Part shown: in pieces, positions 43,268 to 51,219 of the stretch
Numbering within the stretch: the stretch's first letter is position 1
How the letters are laid out: every line of letters starts with the position of its first letter
The notes under the pieces: model-generated
Database searches by the model: none
Told to the model about the DNA's origin: nothing
Seen by the model: only the letters and a program-made list of their open reading frames with translations
NCBI RefSeq assembly: GCF_014384745.1
Contig: NZ_JACRSO010000001.1
Location: 947,581-1,011,580 of the forward strand
Direction of reading: 5' to 3'
DNA: 64,000 nt
From: Luoshenia tenuis
GTDB lineage: Bacteria > Bacillota > Clostridia > Christensenellales > GCA-900066905
Position numbers and translations under genes: made by a program

Positions 43268-44011
43268 TCACTCCGATCCATATATTTTAACCATTTCAGG
43301 CGTATAATTTCCCTGCGCATCATATAAGATGAGCGGAGCTTGCCAAACGGCGTCTTTACCGCCGCCGCGGGTGCCTTCCAACAATACAAGGCTGGGATCT
43401 CTTCCCGCCCTGGCCTGCACAATGCGCACGCGCTTAGGGGACAGGCTCGCCTTTCCCATGGCAATGATAGCTTCTGCCGCGCGCTGTGCCGGCAGCACCA
43501 GATCTAGTGCGCCCCGCGGGCATAGACATGCAGCCGCCAGCGCTATACACGCTTCCAAGGTCATCCCGCTCTCAAACCGGGCCAGCCGCTGCGCGGGGTC
43601 TTCCGGCATCGCACGCCCGTCATCCGGCCAATAAGGCGGGTTGCACACGATCAATTCGTAATTGCGCAGCGCTTTATGTGCCGGCAATTCTCTGGCATCC
43701 GCCTTTACGATATGCGCCTTCAAATCATTGCCCGCCAACGTGCGCGCTAGCATATCACAATTCTCCTGCTGTAATTCCAGAAAGGTCATCTCTACCCCAG
43801 GACAGTGCGCCATCAGCAGTAGCCCAACCGCGCCATTGCCTGCGCAAAGATCCAAAACACGCTTTGCCCGCATACGCCGCGCAAAATGTGCCAGCAATAC
43901 CGAATCGGTACCAAAGCAGAAGCGATCCGGCCGCTGGATGATCTTTAGCCCATCGGCCTGCAAGTCGTCCAGCCGCTCGCCCGGCAACAGTTGCCAATCT
44001 TTATCTGCCAT
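43268..44011 (-). CDS. tRNA1(Val)-type adenine N6-methyltransferase (YabB/TrmN6 family)
   Basis: A 247-residue SAM-dependent methyltransferase. The SAM loop VLDLCAGNGAVGLLLMAH (about residues 50-67) is followed by the catalytic VCNPPYWPDDG. The family methylates A37 of valine tRNA in E. coli (TrmN6); Bacillus has yabB-yabA-rsmI (yabC) in the same order, which supports the call. Substrate in this organism is inferred. It is closely followed by rsmI. Confidence 0.88.
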   Translation of the reverse strand: MADKDWQLLPGERLDDLQADGLKIIQRPDRFCFGTDSVLLAHFARRMRAKRVLDLCAGNGAVGLLLMAHCPGVEMTFLELQQENCDMLARTLAGNDLKAHIVKADARELPAHKALRNYELIVCNPPYWPDDGRAMPEDPAQRLARFESGMTLEACIALAAACLCPRGALDLVLPAQRAAEAIIAMGKASLSPKRVRIVQARAGRDPSLVLLEGTRGGGKDAVWQAPLILYDAQGNYTPEMVKIYGSE

Positions 44012-44052
44012 GTCGCCACCCCGCTCCCTGCACGCCTACTATAGGTCAGTAT

Positions 44053-44092
44053 AACAAAATCGCCCAAGGGAATCTATACCCTTGGGCGATCA
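44053..44092 (-). terminator. terminator after the NlpC/P60 gene
   Basis: The perfect twelve-base stem ATCGCCCAAGGG ... CCCTTGGGCGAT is followed on the minus strand by TTTTGTTAT. Confidence 0.88.
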
Positions 44093-44110
44093 AAGTTGTT
44101 CGATTAGGTT

Positions 44111-45232
44111 TTACAGAACGCGCCGGCCCCAGCTGAAGCGCTGCTGATAATAACCAGAGGACAGGCTGCTGATCACCACGCAGCGGGCCTTACCGGAGCT
44201 GCAATGGATGAACTGGCCGCCGCCGATGTAAATACCGGCGTGATCGCTCAGGTCGTTATCGTCAACCGTGTTGAAGAATACCAGGTCGCCGGGCTGCAAC
44301 GCAGAGGCGCTGGAGATCTTCGTGCCGTAATCAGAATAGCCCTGGCTCTGCGCGGTGCGCGGCAGAGAGATGCCATACTGACGGAACACATAGCACGTGA
44401 AGCCCGTGCAGTCAAAGGTATCTGGACCATTTGCGCCGTAAACATAGGGCCGTCCCAAGAACTTCTTCGCCGTGGCGATGATGTTCTGCGCCGAAGAGCT
44501 ACCGGAAGAGCTGCTGCCGGAAGCCGTGTTGGACGGCGTTTCATCCTTCTTCGCGCTGGAGTCGTTCTTGCTGCTCGAGCTAGAAGAAGACTTATCCGTG
44601 TTGGAGCTGGAACTGCTGGCATTGCTGTTCGAGCTGGCCGCAGGCGTCTTAGAGGCATTCTGCTTGGAAACAGCCTTGGAGCTGTTCAGCTTGTCCTCCG
44701 TCTTGGGACCTACGATACCATCGGCCACCAAGCCGTTGGCGCTCTGGAACTGCTTGACCGCTTCCGTGGTAATCGGGCCAAAGTAACCCGTTACACTGGA
44801 GTGGGTATAATAACCCAGCTCTTTCAAACGGGACTGGACGCCGCTTACGCTATCGCCCCGGTCGCCCAGCAGCAGCAAATCATCACTGCTCGCCGCGCTA
44901 CCTTCGCCGCCCACGCTGTTGATGAAATCACTGTAACTGGAGCCAAAGAGAAGCTTCAAGGTCTTCTCGCCAGCCACACCGTCAATCTCCAGGTCGTTAT
45001 ATTTCTGGAACTGAGACAGGGCAGAAGTGGTGATCTCACCATAATAGCCCGTCACATCCGCGAAATAGTAGCCCTTCTTGATCAGCTGTTGCTGGATCTT
45101 TTTAACGGCCTCCCCCTCGCTGCCCAAGCGGTACACGGTACCAGCCGCCTGCGCCGGAGCGGGCGAGAACCCTAATAAGCTGATAGCGCATGCGCCCGCA
45201 AGCAGCAGACTCGTTATCTTCTTACAATTCAA
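44111..45232 (-). CDS. secreted NlpC/P60 peptidoglycan endopeptidase with two PG-binding domains
   Basis: A 373-residue exported wall hydrolase. Signal peptide at residues 1-29 (cleavage after AQA), then two peptidoglycan-binding-1 domains (about 35-95 and 120-180; GYYGEITTSALSQFQKY and GYFGPITTEAVKQFQSA), a Ser/Lys/Asn-rich linker of about 70 residues, and a C-terminal NlpC/P60 domain. The catalytic Cys is in DTFDCTGFTCYV and the His in SDHAGIYIGGG. It should cut gamma-D-Glu-diaminopimelate stem peptides. It apparently begins with TTG at 45232. Its upstream region carries a promoter and two large inverted repeats. Confidence 0.93.
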   Translation of the reverse strand: MNCKKITSLLLAGACAISLLGFSPAPAQAAGTVYRLGSEGEAVKKIQQQLIKKGYYFADVTGYYGEITTSALSQFQKYNDLEIDGVAGEKTLKLLFGSSYSDFINSVGGEGSAASSDDLLLLGDRGDSVSGVQSRLKELGYYTHSSVTGYFGPITTEAVKQFQSANGLVADGIVGPKTEDKLNSSKAVSKQNASKTPAASSNSNASSSSSNTDKSSSSSSSKNDSSAKKDETPSNTASGSSSSGSSSAQNIIATAKKFLGRPYVYGANGPDTFDCTGFTCYVFRQYGISLPRTAQSQGYSDYGTKISSASALQPGDLVFFNTVDDNDLSDHAGIYIGGGQFIHCSSGKARCVVISSLSSGYYQQRFSWGRRVL

Positions 45233-45285
45233 CTTTTCACACCTGCTTTCCCCGAATTTACTGTAGCATGATTGATCATGACGTT

Positions 45286-45315
45286 ATTATAGCGGATAAA
45301 AGGCCTTGTCCGCAA
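45286..45315 (-). promoter_or_regulatory. promoter of the NlpC/P60 gene
   Basis: TTGCGG (45315-45310), an 18-base spacer and TATAAT (45291-45286) on the minus strand, 54 bases before the start codon. Confidence 0.65.
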
Positions 45316-45359
45316 ATCTTTTAACTCCGTTTAAACCCGATTTGGGCTTAAATTCCGGG

Positions 45360-45383
45360 TTTTATTACGTTTCCGTAATAAAA
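45360..45383. repeat. inverted repeat 1 (TTTTATTACG)
   Basis: Perfect ten-base arms TTTTATTACG and CGTAATAAAA with a four-base loop, about 45 bases upstream of the NlpC/P60 -35 box. Probably a binding site for a dimeric regulator. Confidence 0.7.
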
Positions 45384-45429
45384 CTATTAATATTTTCTTC
45401 GATTTCCTCTGTTTTCCTCCGGTTTTCAG

Positions 45430-45480
45430 GCTATTTATTACGCAATTTTAATAATTTATTAAATTTACGTAATAAATAGC
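45430..45480. repeat. inverted repeat 2 (GCTATTTATTACG)
   Basis: Perfect thirteen-base arms GCTATTTATTACG and CGTAATAAATAGC flank a 25-base AT-only-like loop that contains a second palindrome, TTAATAATTTATTAA. It shares the TTTATTACG unit with inverted repeat 1, so the region holds four half-sites. Confidence 0.7.
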
Positions 45481-45607
45481 TTCTCTTTCTGTTTGTAGCC
45501 CCTACATCTATTCTCTACCGAACTTGGCCTGAATCGGCCGTTCTTGCCGCCCCGGTAAACATCAGCTCCATCTCGGTGCCGACGCCGTACGCATTCCATT
45601 CTACCAC

Positions 45608-45650
45608 AAAGGGCTCCGATAGGCCAGCAGAACAGCCATCGGAGCCCTTG
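45608..45650 (-). terminator. long hairpin, probable terminator after the PfkB kinase gene
   Basis: Twelve-base arms AAGGGCTCCGAT and ATCGGAGCCCTT with an inner GGC/GCC pair. On the minus strand it is followed by TTTG only, so termination may be incomplete. Confidence 0.6.
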
Positions 45651-45671
45651 TTCTTTTCCTTTGCTACAAAA

Positions 45672-46679
45672 TCAGCGTAAGGGATATTCCTCGTAAAGGG
45701 ACAGCGCCTGCGCCAAGGGACGCATCCCCTCCGTGCTGCCTTCTGCAGACAACGAGCAGGCCGCACTGGCAATGCCATAACGGATCGCCTCTTTTAACGG
45801 CTTACCCTGGTAAGCGCCATAAAGCACACCCGCGCAAAAAGCGTCCCCAGCGCCTACCGTTCCCTTGATATATCCCTTCGGGAGCACCAGGCTCCCCATC
45901 TGCACCAATTCCCCGCTTATGCAATCCAGCCCGAAAGCCCCTTCAGTGGCGTGGACCACGACCCATTTAGCAACGCCCATATCCTGTATCATGCGCAGCG
46001 CATCCGGCATATTCGCAGCGATTAACGCATCGCCCGCGCGCAGCGGGATCCCTGTGGTCTGTTCAGCTTCAAGCTCGTTGATGATGCAATAATCCGTGTA
46101 TTTCAGCGCCGGCGGCACCAGCGCCTGGAAGCGCCCGCCCGCACCGCTGACCACATCGATGGAGGTTTCGATCCCCTGCTGGCGCGCCTGGCAAAGCAGC
46201 TGCGCCATCTTGGTGCCGTAGTCCGGGTCGGGCTGATCCAACGCCCCCAGCAGCAGGATATATCCCACATGCAGCAGGCTGATGTCCAGCTGATCCCAAT
46301 TCATATGTCTTAAGGAAAAAAGATCGTTCGCGCCGGGATAGGTAAAAAAGGTGCGCTGTTTGGTCTGCTCATCGCTCATCACCGCCGTGAAAGCCGTGCG
46401 CCCTTCAAAGGCGATCTGTGAACAATCGATGTTAGGATAGGCGGCCAGGCGATCCATAATCAGCTTTCCGCCCTCATCCTCGCCCACAACGCCGATAGCT
46501 TTCAGCGCGAGGCTGGCATCCAACTTTGCCAGGTCCATAATCACGTTGCATACCGCGCCGCCGGTGGAGCGGATGATCGGCTCTCCAATCGTGGCAAGCT
46601 CCCCACTTTGCGGATAACGCGGGATGGGATAGATGATATCCTCTACCAGGTTGCCGGCCACGCCAATGCCCTTCGCCAC
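45672..46679 (-). CDS. PfkB-family sugar kinase
   Basis: A 335-residue ribokinase-fold kinase. The N-terminal GVAGNLVEDIIYPIPRYPQSGE and GGAVCNVIMDLAKL mark the substrate lid and anion region, and the C-terminal GTVGAGDAFCAGVLYG carries the catalytic Asp. The family phosphorylates ribose, fructose, adenosine or other sugars; the substrate here is not readable. It begins with GTG at 46679 behind AAGGGGGAATC. It lies downstream of a xylose-isomerase-like gene, so it may phosphorylate that enzyme's product. Confidence 0.88.
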   Translation of the reverse strand: MAKGIGVAGNLVEDIIYPIPRYPQSGELATIGEPIIRSTGGAVCNVIMDLAKLDASLALKAIGVVGEDEGGKLIMDRLAAYPNIDCSQIAFEGRTAFTAVMSDEQTKQRTFFTYPGANDLFSLRHMNWDQLDISLLHVGYILLLGALDQPDPDYGTKMAQLLCQARQQGIETSIDVVSGAGGRFQALVPPALKYTDYCIINELEAEQTTGIPLRAGDALIAANMPDALRMIQDMGVAKWVVVHATEGAFGLDCISGELVQMGSLVLPKGYIKGTVGAGDAFCAGVLYGAYQGKPLKEAIRYGIASAACSLSAEGSTEGMRPLAQALSLYEEYPLR

Positions 46680-46750
46680 AACGATTCCCCCTTATTTCGT
46701 GATTTTTAGCGGAGTTTCTACTATATATAGTATACTTCCTGGAGAAACGA

Positions 46751-46786
46751 AAGGCTATAACTCTTTATAAAAAGTTATAGCCCTTG
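46751..46786 (-). terminator. terminator between isomerase and kinase genes
   Basis: The stem GGCTATAACT ... AGTTATAGCC is followed on the minus strand by TTTCGTTTC. It probably lets part of the transcripts continue; the kinase also has a possible promoter with TATACT near 46730. Confidence 0.6.
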
Positions 46787-46813
46787 TCTCCTTAGTCCAT
46801 ATCTATGCTAGAG

Positions 46814-47845
46814 CTAGCCGCGCATCAACAGCTCCATCACGTACATCTCCAGGCCCTCATAGTCCCGGTTCTTTACAAACTCGTCGCGCAGCGCATAGTC
46901 AAATTTCTCCGCCTTCTCTTCCAGCATCTTGGCGATCTTCAGGCTGTTCTCCAGGTGCTTGTAGCTGTCGGCATCCTTCGTGGTGCGCATTGCTTTCACA
47001 TCCAGGCCCACATATTCGCCATTGCTGCCGTAGTTATTCTCTTTCAGAATACGAATCTGGTTAAAGGCCTGACGCAGGTTCTCCACGCCGAAGGTCTTAT
47101 CCTGATCGAACTTGATCCCATTCTGATCGTTCAGGTGGACGCTCCACAGCTTGCCCATCGCAAGGCCAAAGCCGATCTCATTGGCCGGGTCCAACCCCGC
47201 CAGGATCGCGTGCGCGCTCTCCAGCAGGCCGCCTACACGGGAGGGATCTTTGGTCGCCGCGCTCAGCCCCATCACGTGCCCGATCGTACCGCAAAAGCTC
47301 CGGTCTACGGGCTCATTGGGCTTGGGCTCTACCAGAATCTTGATATTCTTATCATAATCCAACATCGCGTTGATGGCGTCGATCGTGTAGCGGATCCCAT
47401 CTACCGCGCTCTTGCTCTCTGCGCACACCGTGCCTTCCCGCGCAAACCACAGCACCAGCTTGTCGCAGCCCAAGGCGTTTGCAATATCAATGGACCGCAG
47501 CGAACGCCACAGCGCAAACTCGCGGTCTTTAGGGCAATTCGCCGTGTATCCGCCGTCGATGGTGTGCGGATCCATCCACAGGCGAGGCGCCACAAACTCG
47601 GCTTCCAGCCCGTTTTCATCTAGCAACGCCTTAACTTTTTTCGCCTCGGCAATGATCTGCTCCTGCGTCAGCTCGTTGATATTGGGTACCGCATCGTCAT
47701 CGTGGAATTGCACCGCGGAAAAGCCCAGTTCTTTAAACTTTTTGATCTTATCCGCTAAAGAGATATTCGCGCGTACCGCAGGGCCATAACTGTCCGCTCC
47801 ATCGTGTACGTTCCACGGGCCCACAGAAAACTTGAATCCAGACAT
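46814..47845 (-). CDS. xylose-isomerase-like TIM-barrel protein (class I-like)
   Basis: A 343-residue protein resembling actinobacterial-type xylose isomerase. Shared motifs: FSVGPWNVH, AVQFHDDDAVPN with the catalytic His, ILVEPKPNEP with the metal-bridging Glu and Lys, ESAH (Glu and His ligands), GIKFDQD (two Asp) and GLDVKAMRT. In my by-eye alignment one metal ligand differs: the Asp of HIDLN is His in SVHLNDQN. It may therefore isomerise a different sugar. The ATG at 47845 follows GAAGGGGGAAG; a TTG at 47863 overlaps that site. A PfkB kinase gene follows. Confidence 0.85.
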   Translation of the reverse strand: MSGFKFSVGPWNVHDGADSYGPAVRANISLADKIKKFKELGFSAVQFHDDDAVPNINELTQEQIIAEAKKVKALLDENGLEAEFVAPRLWMDPHTIDGGYTANCPKDREFALWRSLRSIDIANALGCDKLVLWFAREGTVCAESKSAVDGIRYTIDAINAMLDYDKNIKILVEPKPNEPVDRSFCGTIGHVMGLSAATKDPSRVGGLLESAHAILAGLDPANEIGFGLAMGKLWSVHLNDQNGIKFDQDKTFGVENLRQAFNQIRILKENNYGSNGEYVGLDVKAMRTTKDADSYKHLENSLKIAKMLEEKAEKFDYALRDEFVKNRDYEGLEMYVMELLMRG

Positions 47846-47930
47846 TGATTCTTCCCCCTTCAAATTGATTGCTTAACCGCCGGCCGTACAGCCGCTTGTT
47901 CTACTAATTGCAGTATAGCATTTTCTCCAT

Positions 47931-48083
47931 AAAAAAAAGACGCCAACTCTGTTGTGTTGGCATGCCGATCCTGCGGTCTTTACAGCAAAAGGGACCTGCA
48001 TGATCTGCAAGTCTCTTTCTAAAGGGGGGCATCTATATAAATGTAAATTAAGGGGGGCGATGTTGTGTAGCGTTGTATCGCTT
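47931..48083 (-). ncRNA. predicted small or leader RNA with two CCCCCCUU motifs
   Basis: Starts near 48083 from a candidate promoter and ends at an intrinsic terminator: stem GCCAAC ... GTTGGC (47942-47961), then eight U residues (47938-47931). Two GCCCCCCUU motifs lie at 48058-48050 and 48030-48022, in AU-rich surroundings that should be unpaired. A further stem GACTTGCA/TGCAGGTC lies between them and the terminator. C-rich loops of this kind bind Shine-Dalgarno sequences in known Firmicutes small RNAs. It could also be a leader controlling the isomerase gene 86 bases downstream. No known RNA family is recognised. Confidence 0.5.
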
Positions 48084-48087
48084 ACAC
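48065..48087. promoter_or_regulatory. operator-like palindrome at the small RNA start
   Basis: GTGTAGCG, six bases, CGCTTACAC: an inverted repeat with one extra base in an arm, lying on the predicted transcription start. Its form (central CG arms, outer TGTA) resembles LacI/CcpA-family operators, but it does not fit the cre consensus fully. Confidence 0.45.
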
Positions 48088-48089
48088 TT

Positions 48090-48120
48090 ATTATAATAAT
48101 CATTATTTTAAAAAATGCAA
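48090..48120 (-). promoter_or_regulatory. candidate promoter of the small RNA
   Basis: TATAAT (48095-48090) with TTGCAT (48120-48115) at a slightly long 19-base spacing, in a very AT-rich stretch on the minus strand. Confidence 0.5.
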
Positions 48121-48183
48121 GCGTTTTTGACTTTTTTTCATCTTTTTTTACATTTCGTTTAAAAATTAACAACCTTTCTCTCT

Positions 48184-48226
48184 AAAAAACCCTTGCCGCT
48201 TTCATTTACCGCGGCAAGGGTTTTGT
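48184..48226 (-). terminator. terminator after GH127
   Basis: The perfect stem AACCCTTGCCGC ... GCGGCAAGGGTT is followed by TTTTTTAG on the minus strand and TTTGTTTTT on the plus strand. Confidence 0.9.
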
Positions 48227-48251
48227 TTTTAAACCTTTTCCACCAATTTAT

Positions 48252-50177
48252 TTACTTTTCCTGCAACCATACCCGCATCTCTCCCTCGCCCCGGTTCGCC
48301 CAGGCGAAGTAGGGGATCAGCCTGATCTCCTGGGGGATAAACCGCGGCGGCTGAGTCGTATACAGCGCATCATCCGCCCCCTCCCGGCGCAGGCCCTCTG
48401 TTTTAAGCGTCATCACGCCGCCCAAGCAATTTTCACAGTATTCCGCATAGATCGCAGCGCCGCTTGGCAGCACCAGATTGTGCAGATCCTTGCCATTATC
48501 GGCCTCTTCGGCACAATAGACCATAGGGCCGTACTGTACCGCTACAAGGCCGGCATCATGGTGGACGGCGGCGTTTGCGTACATGCGCACAGGCTCCAGC
48601 GCAAGGACGAGCGTCACCTTATCTCCCTTCATCCAATCCCTGTGCAGGTACAGATATCCGTCCTCCACCGGCGCCTTGACCGCCTCTCCATTGACGCATA
48701 CCGTGTATTCCTGGCACCAGCCGGGGACGCGCAACGCTAAGCCATAATGACCCGGAGAACGTATTTCGATACTGATCTGCCCGCCGTAGGGCAGGGTGCT
48801 GTCTACGCGCAGAGCTGCCAGCGTCCCATCCCCAAGCGTCACATCCAGCGTACCGCCGATATAGAGGTGGATATAAAGGTTGTGCGCATCATAACCATAG
48901 GCATATTGACCCAGCGACGAGATAAAGCGGGCCAGGTTGGGCGGGCAGCAGGCGCAGCCAAACCAGGGCTGGCGCTGTGGCTTGACCTCTTTAAAATCAT
49001 GTACTTCCCGGGTCTCCTGCGGCCAAACCTCCAGGGGATTTACGTAAAAAAACCGCTCCCCATCCAATGAGATCCCGCTAAGCACGCCATTATACAGCGC
49101 GCGTTCTAATATGTCGGCGTATTCCCGGTTCGCGCCAAATTGCAGCATGCGCGAGGCGAAAAAGCATAGCCCAATGGCCGCGCAGGTCTCGCCGTAGATG
49201 GTGTCGTTAGGGAGGTGATAATCGAAGGTGAACGCCTCTCCATAAGCGGTGGAACCGATGGCTCCGGTTATGTACATACGCTTTTGCACCGTGCTGGCCC
49301 ACAAACGCCTGCAAGCCTGGTACAGCGTTGCATCCCCGGTCTCCAGCGCCACATCCGCCATGCCGCACAGCATATACATAGCCCGCACGCTGTGCCCTAC
49401 CACCTCCTGCTGCTGGCGCACCGGCAGATGCGCCTGAAAATACGCACGGCCAAACTCGCTGTTGAGCGGGAAGTGGTCGTTGGGTAGCTGTTGGCGTTCC
49501 AGGTCAAAATAATAGGGTTCCCGCCCGCGTTCATCGATAAAGAACTGGGCCAGATCCAGGTATTCCTTTTTTCCCGTCGTCCGGTACAGCTTGACCAGCG
49601 CCAGCTCGATCTCCTGATGACCGGGATACCCTCGTCTTTGCCCCTCTCCCGGGCCAAATTCACGAGCGATAAGGGCGACCATGCGCTCCATGATCTCCAG
49701 CAGCTTGCGCTTGCCGGTGGCCTCATAATAGGCTACAGCAGCTTCGATGAAATGTCCACAGCAGTATAACTCGTGACAGTCTCGTAGGTCTTTAAACCGT
49801 CTTTGCGGCTCCACCAGCTGAAAATAGGTGTTAAAGTAGCCATCTTCCATCTGTCCTTGCGCCATCAGGTCGATAATTTCGTCGCAATGCGCTTCCAGCT
49901 GCGCATCCCGCTCGCTCTGCAAGAGATAGGCCGCTGCCTCGATCCATTTAGCCAGGTCGCTGTCCTGAAACACCATACCCCCGCGCTCGCCCTTTATCTT
50001 GCCCGCCGCGATCTTCAGGTTCTGGATGCAGTAGCTCTTTTCCGCCCCCGGCACGCTATCGTTAAGCGCCCGCCACTGATAAGGGATGACCGATTCGCGC
50101 ATCAGCCGTTGCGCACGGGAGATAAAGCCGTCTTGAATATTTACGTGCTTCATCGGCACCGCATGGATTCTATTCAT
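48252..50177 (-). CDS. GH127 family glycoside hydrolase (beta-L-arabinofuranosidase type)
   Basis: A 641-residue enzyme with no signal peptide, so it probably acts inside the cell on imported oligosaccharides. It shows the GH127 course: SYCIQNLKIAAG, KWIEAAAYLL, QMEDGYFNTYFQ, DCHELYCCGHFIEAAVAYY, YGETCAAIGL, and the cysteine-rich GCACCPPNLARFI that holds zinc and the catalytic Cys in the founding member HypBA1. Known activity is release of beta-L-arabinofuranose, but the family is broad. The ribosome site is ATAGGGGGAAG. It follows an aldo/keto reductase gene. Confidence 0.88.
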   Translation of the reverse strand: MNRIHAVPMKHVNIQDGFISRAQRLMRESVIPYQWRALNDSVPGAEKSYCIQNLKIAAGKIKGERGGMVFQDSDLAKWIEAAAYLLQSERDAQLEAHCDEIIDLMAQGQMEDGYFNTYFQLVEPQRRFKDLRDCHELYCCGHFIEAAVAYYEATGKRKLLEIMERMVALIAREFGPGEGQRRGYPGHQEIELALVKLYRTTGKKEYLDLAQFFIDERGREPYYFDLERQQLPNDHFPLNSEFGRAYFQAHLPVRQQQEVVGHSVRAMYMLCGMADVALETGDATLYQACRRLWASTVQKRMYITGAIGSTAYGEAFTFDYHLPNDTIYGETCAAIGLCFFASRMLQFGANREYADILERALYNGVLSGISLDGERFFYVNPLEVWPQETREVHDFKEVKPQRQPWFGCACCPPNLARFISSLGQYAYGYDAHNLYIHLYIGGTLDVTLGDGTLAALRVDSTLPYGGQISIEIRSPGHYGLALRVPGWCQEYTVCVNGEAVKAPVEDGYLYLHRDWMKGDKVTLVLALEPVRMYANAAVHHDAGLVAVQYGPMVYCAEEADNGKDLHNLVLPSGAAIYAEYCENCLGGVMTLKTEGLRREGADDALYTTQPPRFIPQEIRLIPYFAWANRGEGEMRVWLQEK

Positions 50178-50197
50178 CTCATCTTCCCCCTATTTTT

Positions 50198-50226
50198 AAA
50201 GGGCGCCGCAGATGCCGGCGCCCTTT
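50198..50226 (-). other. strong intergenic hairpin between AKR and GH127 genes
   Basis: Perfect ten-base arms AAAGGGCGCC and GGCGCCCTTT with no U-tract (TTTAAAAAT follows on the minus strand). It may be an mRNA processing or stability element rather than a terminator. Confidence 0.45.
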
Positions 50227-50243
50227 ATGTCTATCTATATTGT

Positions 50244-51194
50244 TCAGCGCAGCGTAAAATCGAAAAACGGGCTGGGGTTGATCGCCTCGATTTGCTGCAG
50301 GATCTCCTGATCCAGCGTCAGCTCCAGCGCCTGGATGTTTTCATCCAGCTGCCCCGGCCGCGAAGCGCCCAGAATCGGAATCACGTCCTCCCCGCGGTGG
50401 ATCAGCCAGGCAATGGCCAGGTTGGCCAGCGATACCCCCAGGCGATCCGCTATAGTCTTAAACTGTGCAACCTTTTGCAACTGTGCCTGCCGCTTGGGGT
50501 CCTGCAACTCCTCCCCCGTCAGGCGGTAGCCCGCCTGGGTCCCGCCCAGGTATTTACCCGTCAGCATGCCGCCCTCCAGCGGCGAATAGCACAGCGTCGC
50601 CAGCCCAAATTTCTTGCACGCTGGCAGAATCTCCTGCTCTACATGCCGGTCCAGCATATTATAGCGGGGCTGGTTGGTCACAAACCGTTCCAGATTCATC
50701 CGGTCCGATACCCACAGCGCCTCCATGATCCGCCACGCGTCAAAATTAGAGCAGCCGATATAGCGCACCTTGCCCTGGCGTACCAGATCGTCCATCGCCC
50801 GCAGCGTCTCGTCGATCTCGCACTCTCCATCCGGCCGATGGATCTGATACAGGTCGATATAATCGGTCTGCAGGCGTTTTAAGCTGCGCTCTACCTGGCG
50901 CATGATCCGGTAGCGGCTGGCGCCCTGCCCGTTTGGGCCGTCATCGGTATCGATCTTGAACTTTGTCCCCAGGACGACCTCGTCCCGCCGCCCCTGCAGC
51001 GCCTTGCCCACCGCGATCTCGCTGGCGCCGCCGCCATAAATATCAGCCGTATCGATAAAATTTATGCCCAGCTCCAGCGCACGGTGAATGATCTGAATGG
51101 ATGTTTCCTCCGGCACGCCGCTGCCCAGCCTGCCCGTGCCCAGCGCCACCCGCGAAACTTTAACGCCGGCACGCCCTAAACGAACATAACGCAT
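50244..51194 (-). CDS. aldo/keto reductase
   Basis: A 316-residue NAD(P)H-dependent barrel enzyme. The catalytic tetrad is visible: Asp in NFIDTADIYG, Tyr four residues later, Lys in VVLGTKF and His in IDLYQIHRPD. The family oxidises or reduces sugars and aldehydes; sugar oxidation to the lactone would fit the dehydratase gene upstream. The ribosome site is ACGGGGGAAG. It starts 25 bases after the PHP gene and shares its transcript. Confidence 0.9.
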   Translation of the reverse strand: MRYVRLGRAGVKVSRVALGTGRLGSGVPEETSIQIIHRALELGINFIDTADIYGGGASEIAVGKALQGRRDEVVLGTKFKIDTDDGPNGQGASRYRIMRQVERSLKRLQTDYIDLYQIHRPDGECEIDETLRAMDDLVRQGKVRYIGCSNFDAWRIMEALWVSDRMNLERFVTNQPRYNMLDRHVEQEILPACKKFGLATLCYSPLEGGMLTGKYLGGTQAGYRLTGEELQDPKRQAQLQKVAQFKTIADRLGVSLANLAIAWLIHRGEDVIPILGASRPGQLDENIQALELTLDQEILQQIEAINPSPFFDFTLR

Positions 51195-51219
51195 GTATTT
51201 CTTCCCCCGTCTATCGATT

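Larger units (their letters stand above)
45233..45671. other. 439-bp AT-rich control region upstream of the NlpC/P60 gene
   Basis: No gene is supported. It contains a promoter close to the NlpC/P60 gene, two inverted repeats built from the same TTTATTACG unit, and a long hairpin near the end of the PfkB kinase gene, each listed separately. Confidence 0.65.
47846..48251. other. 406-bp intergenic region with a predicted small RNA unit
   Basis: Between GH127 and the isomerase-like gene. It holds the GH127 terminator, an AT-rich promoter, a palindromic operator, a predicted 153-nt RNA and its terminator. A second candidate -10 (TATACT, minus strand, near 47913) may serve the isomerase gene. Confidence 0.6.

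Noticed and set aside
45515..45778. Minus-strand 87-codon frame after the PfkB kinase gene
   Set aside because: It overlaps the kinase gene in another frame and runs through the terminator hairpin.
48060..48185. Small hydrophobic plus-strand peptide (about 41 residues, Ile-rich) as a type I toxin with the minus-strand RNA as antitoxin
   Set aside because: The Ile run comes from the AT-rich promoter region of the minus-strand RNA, the ribosome site is only two bases from the ATG, and no plus-strand promoter is seen. Kept only as a minor alternative.
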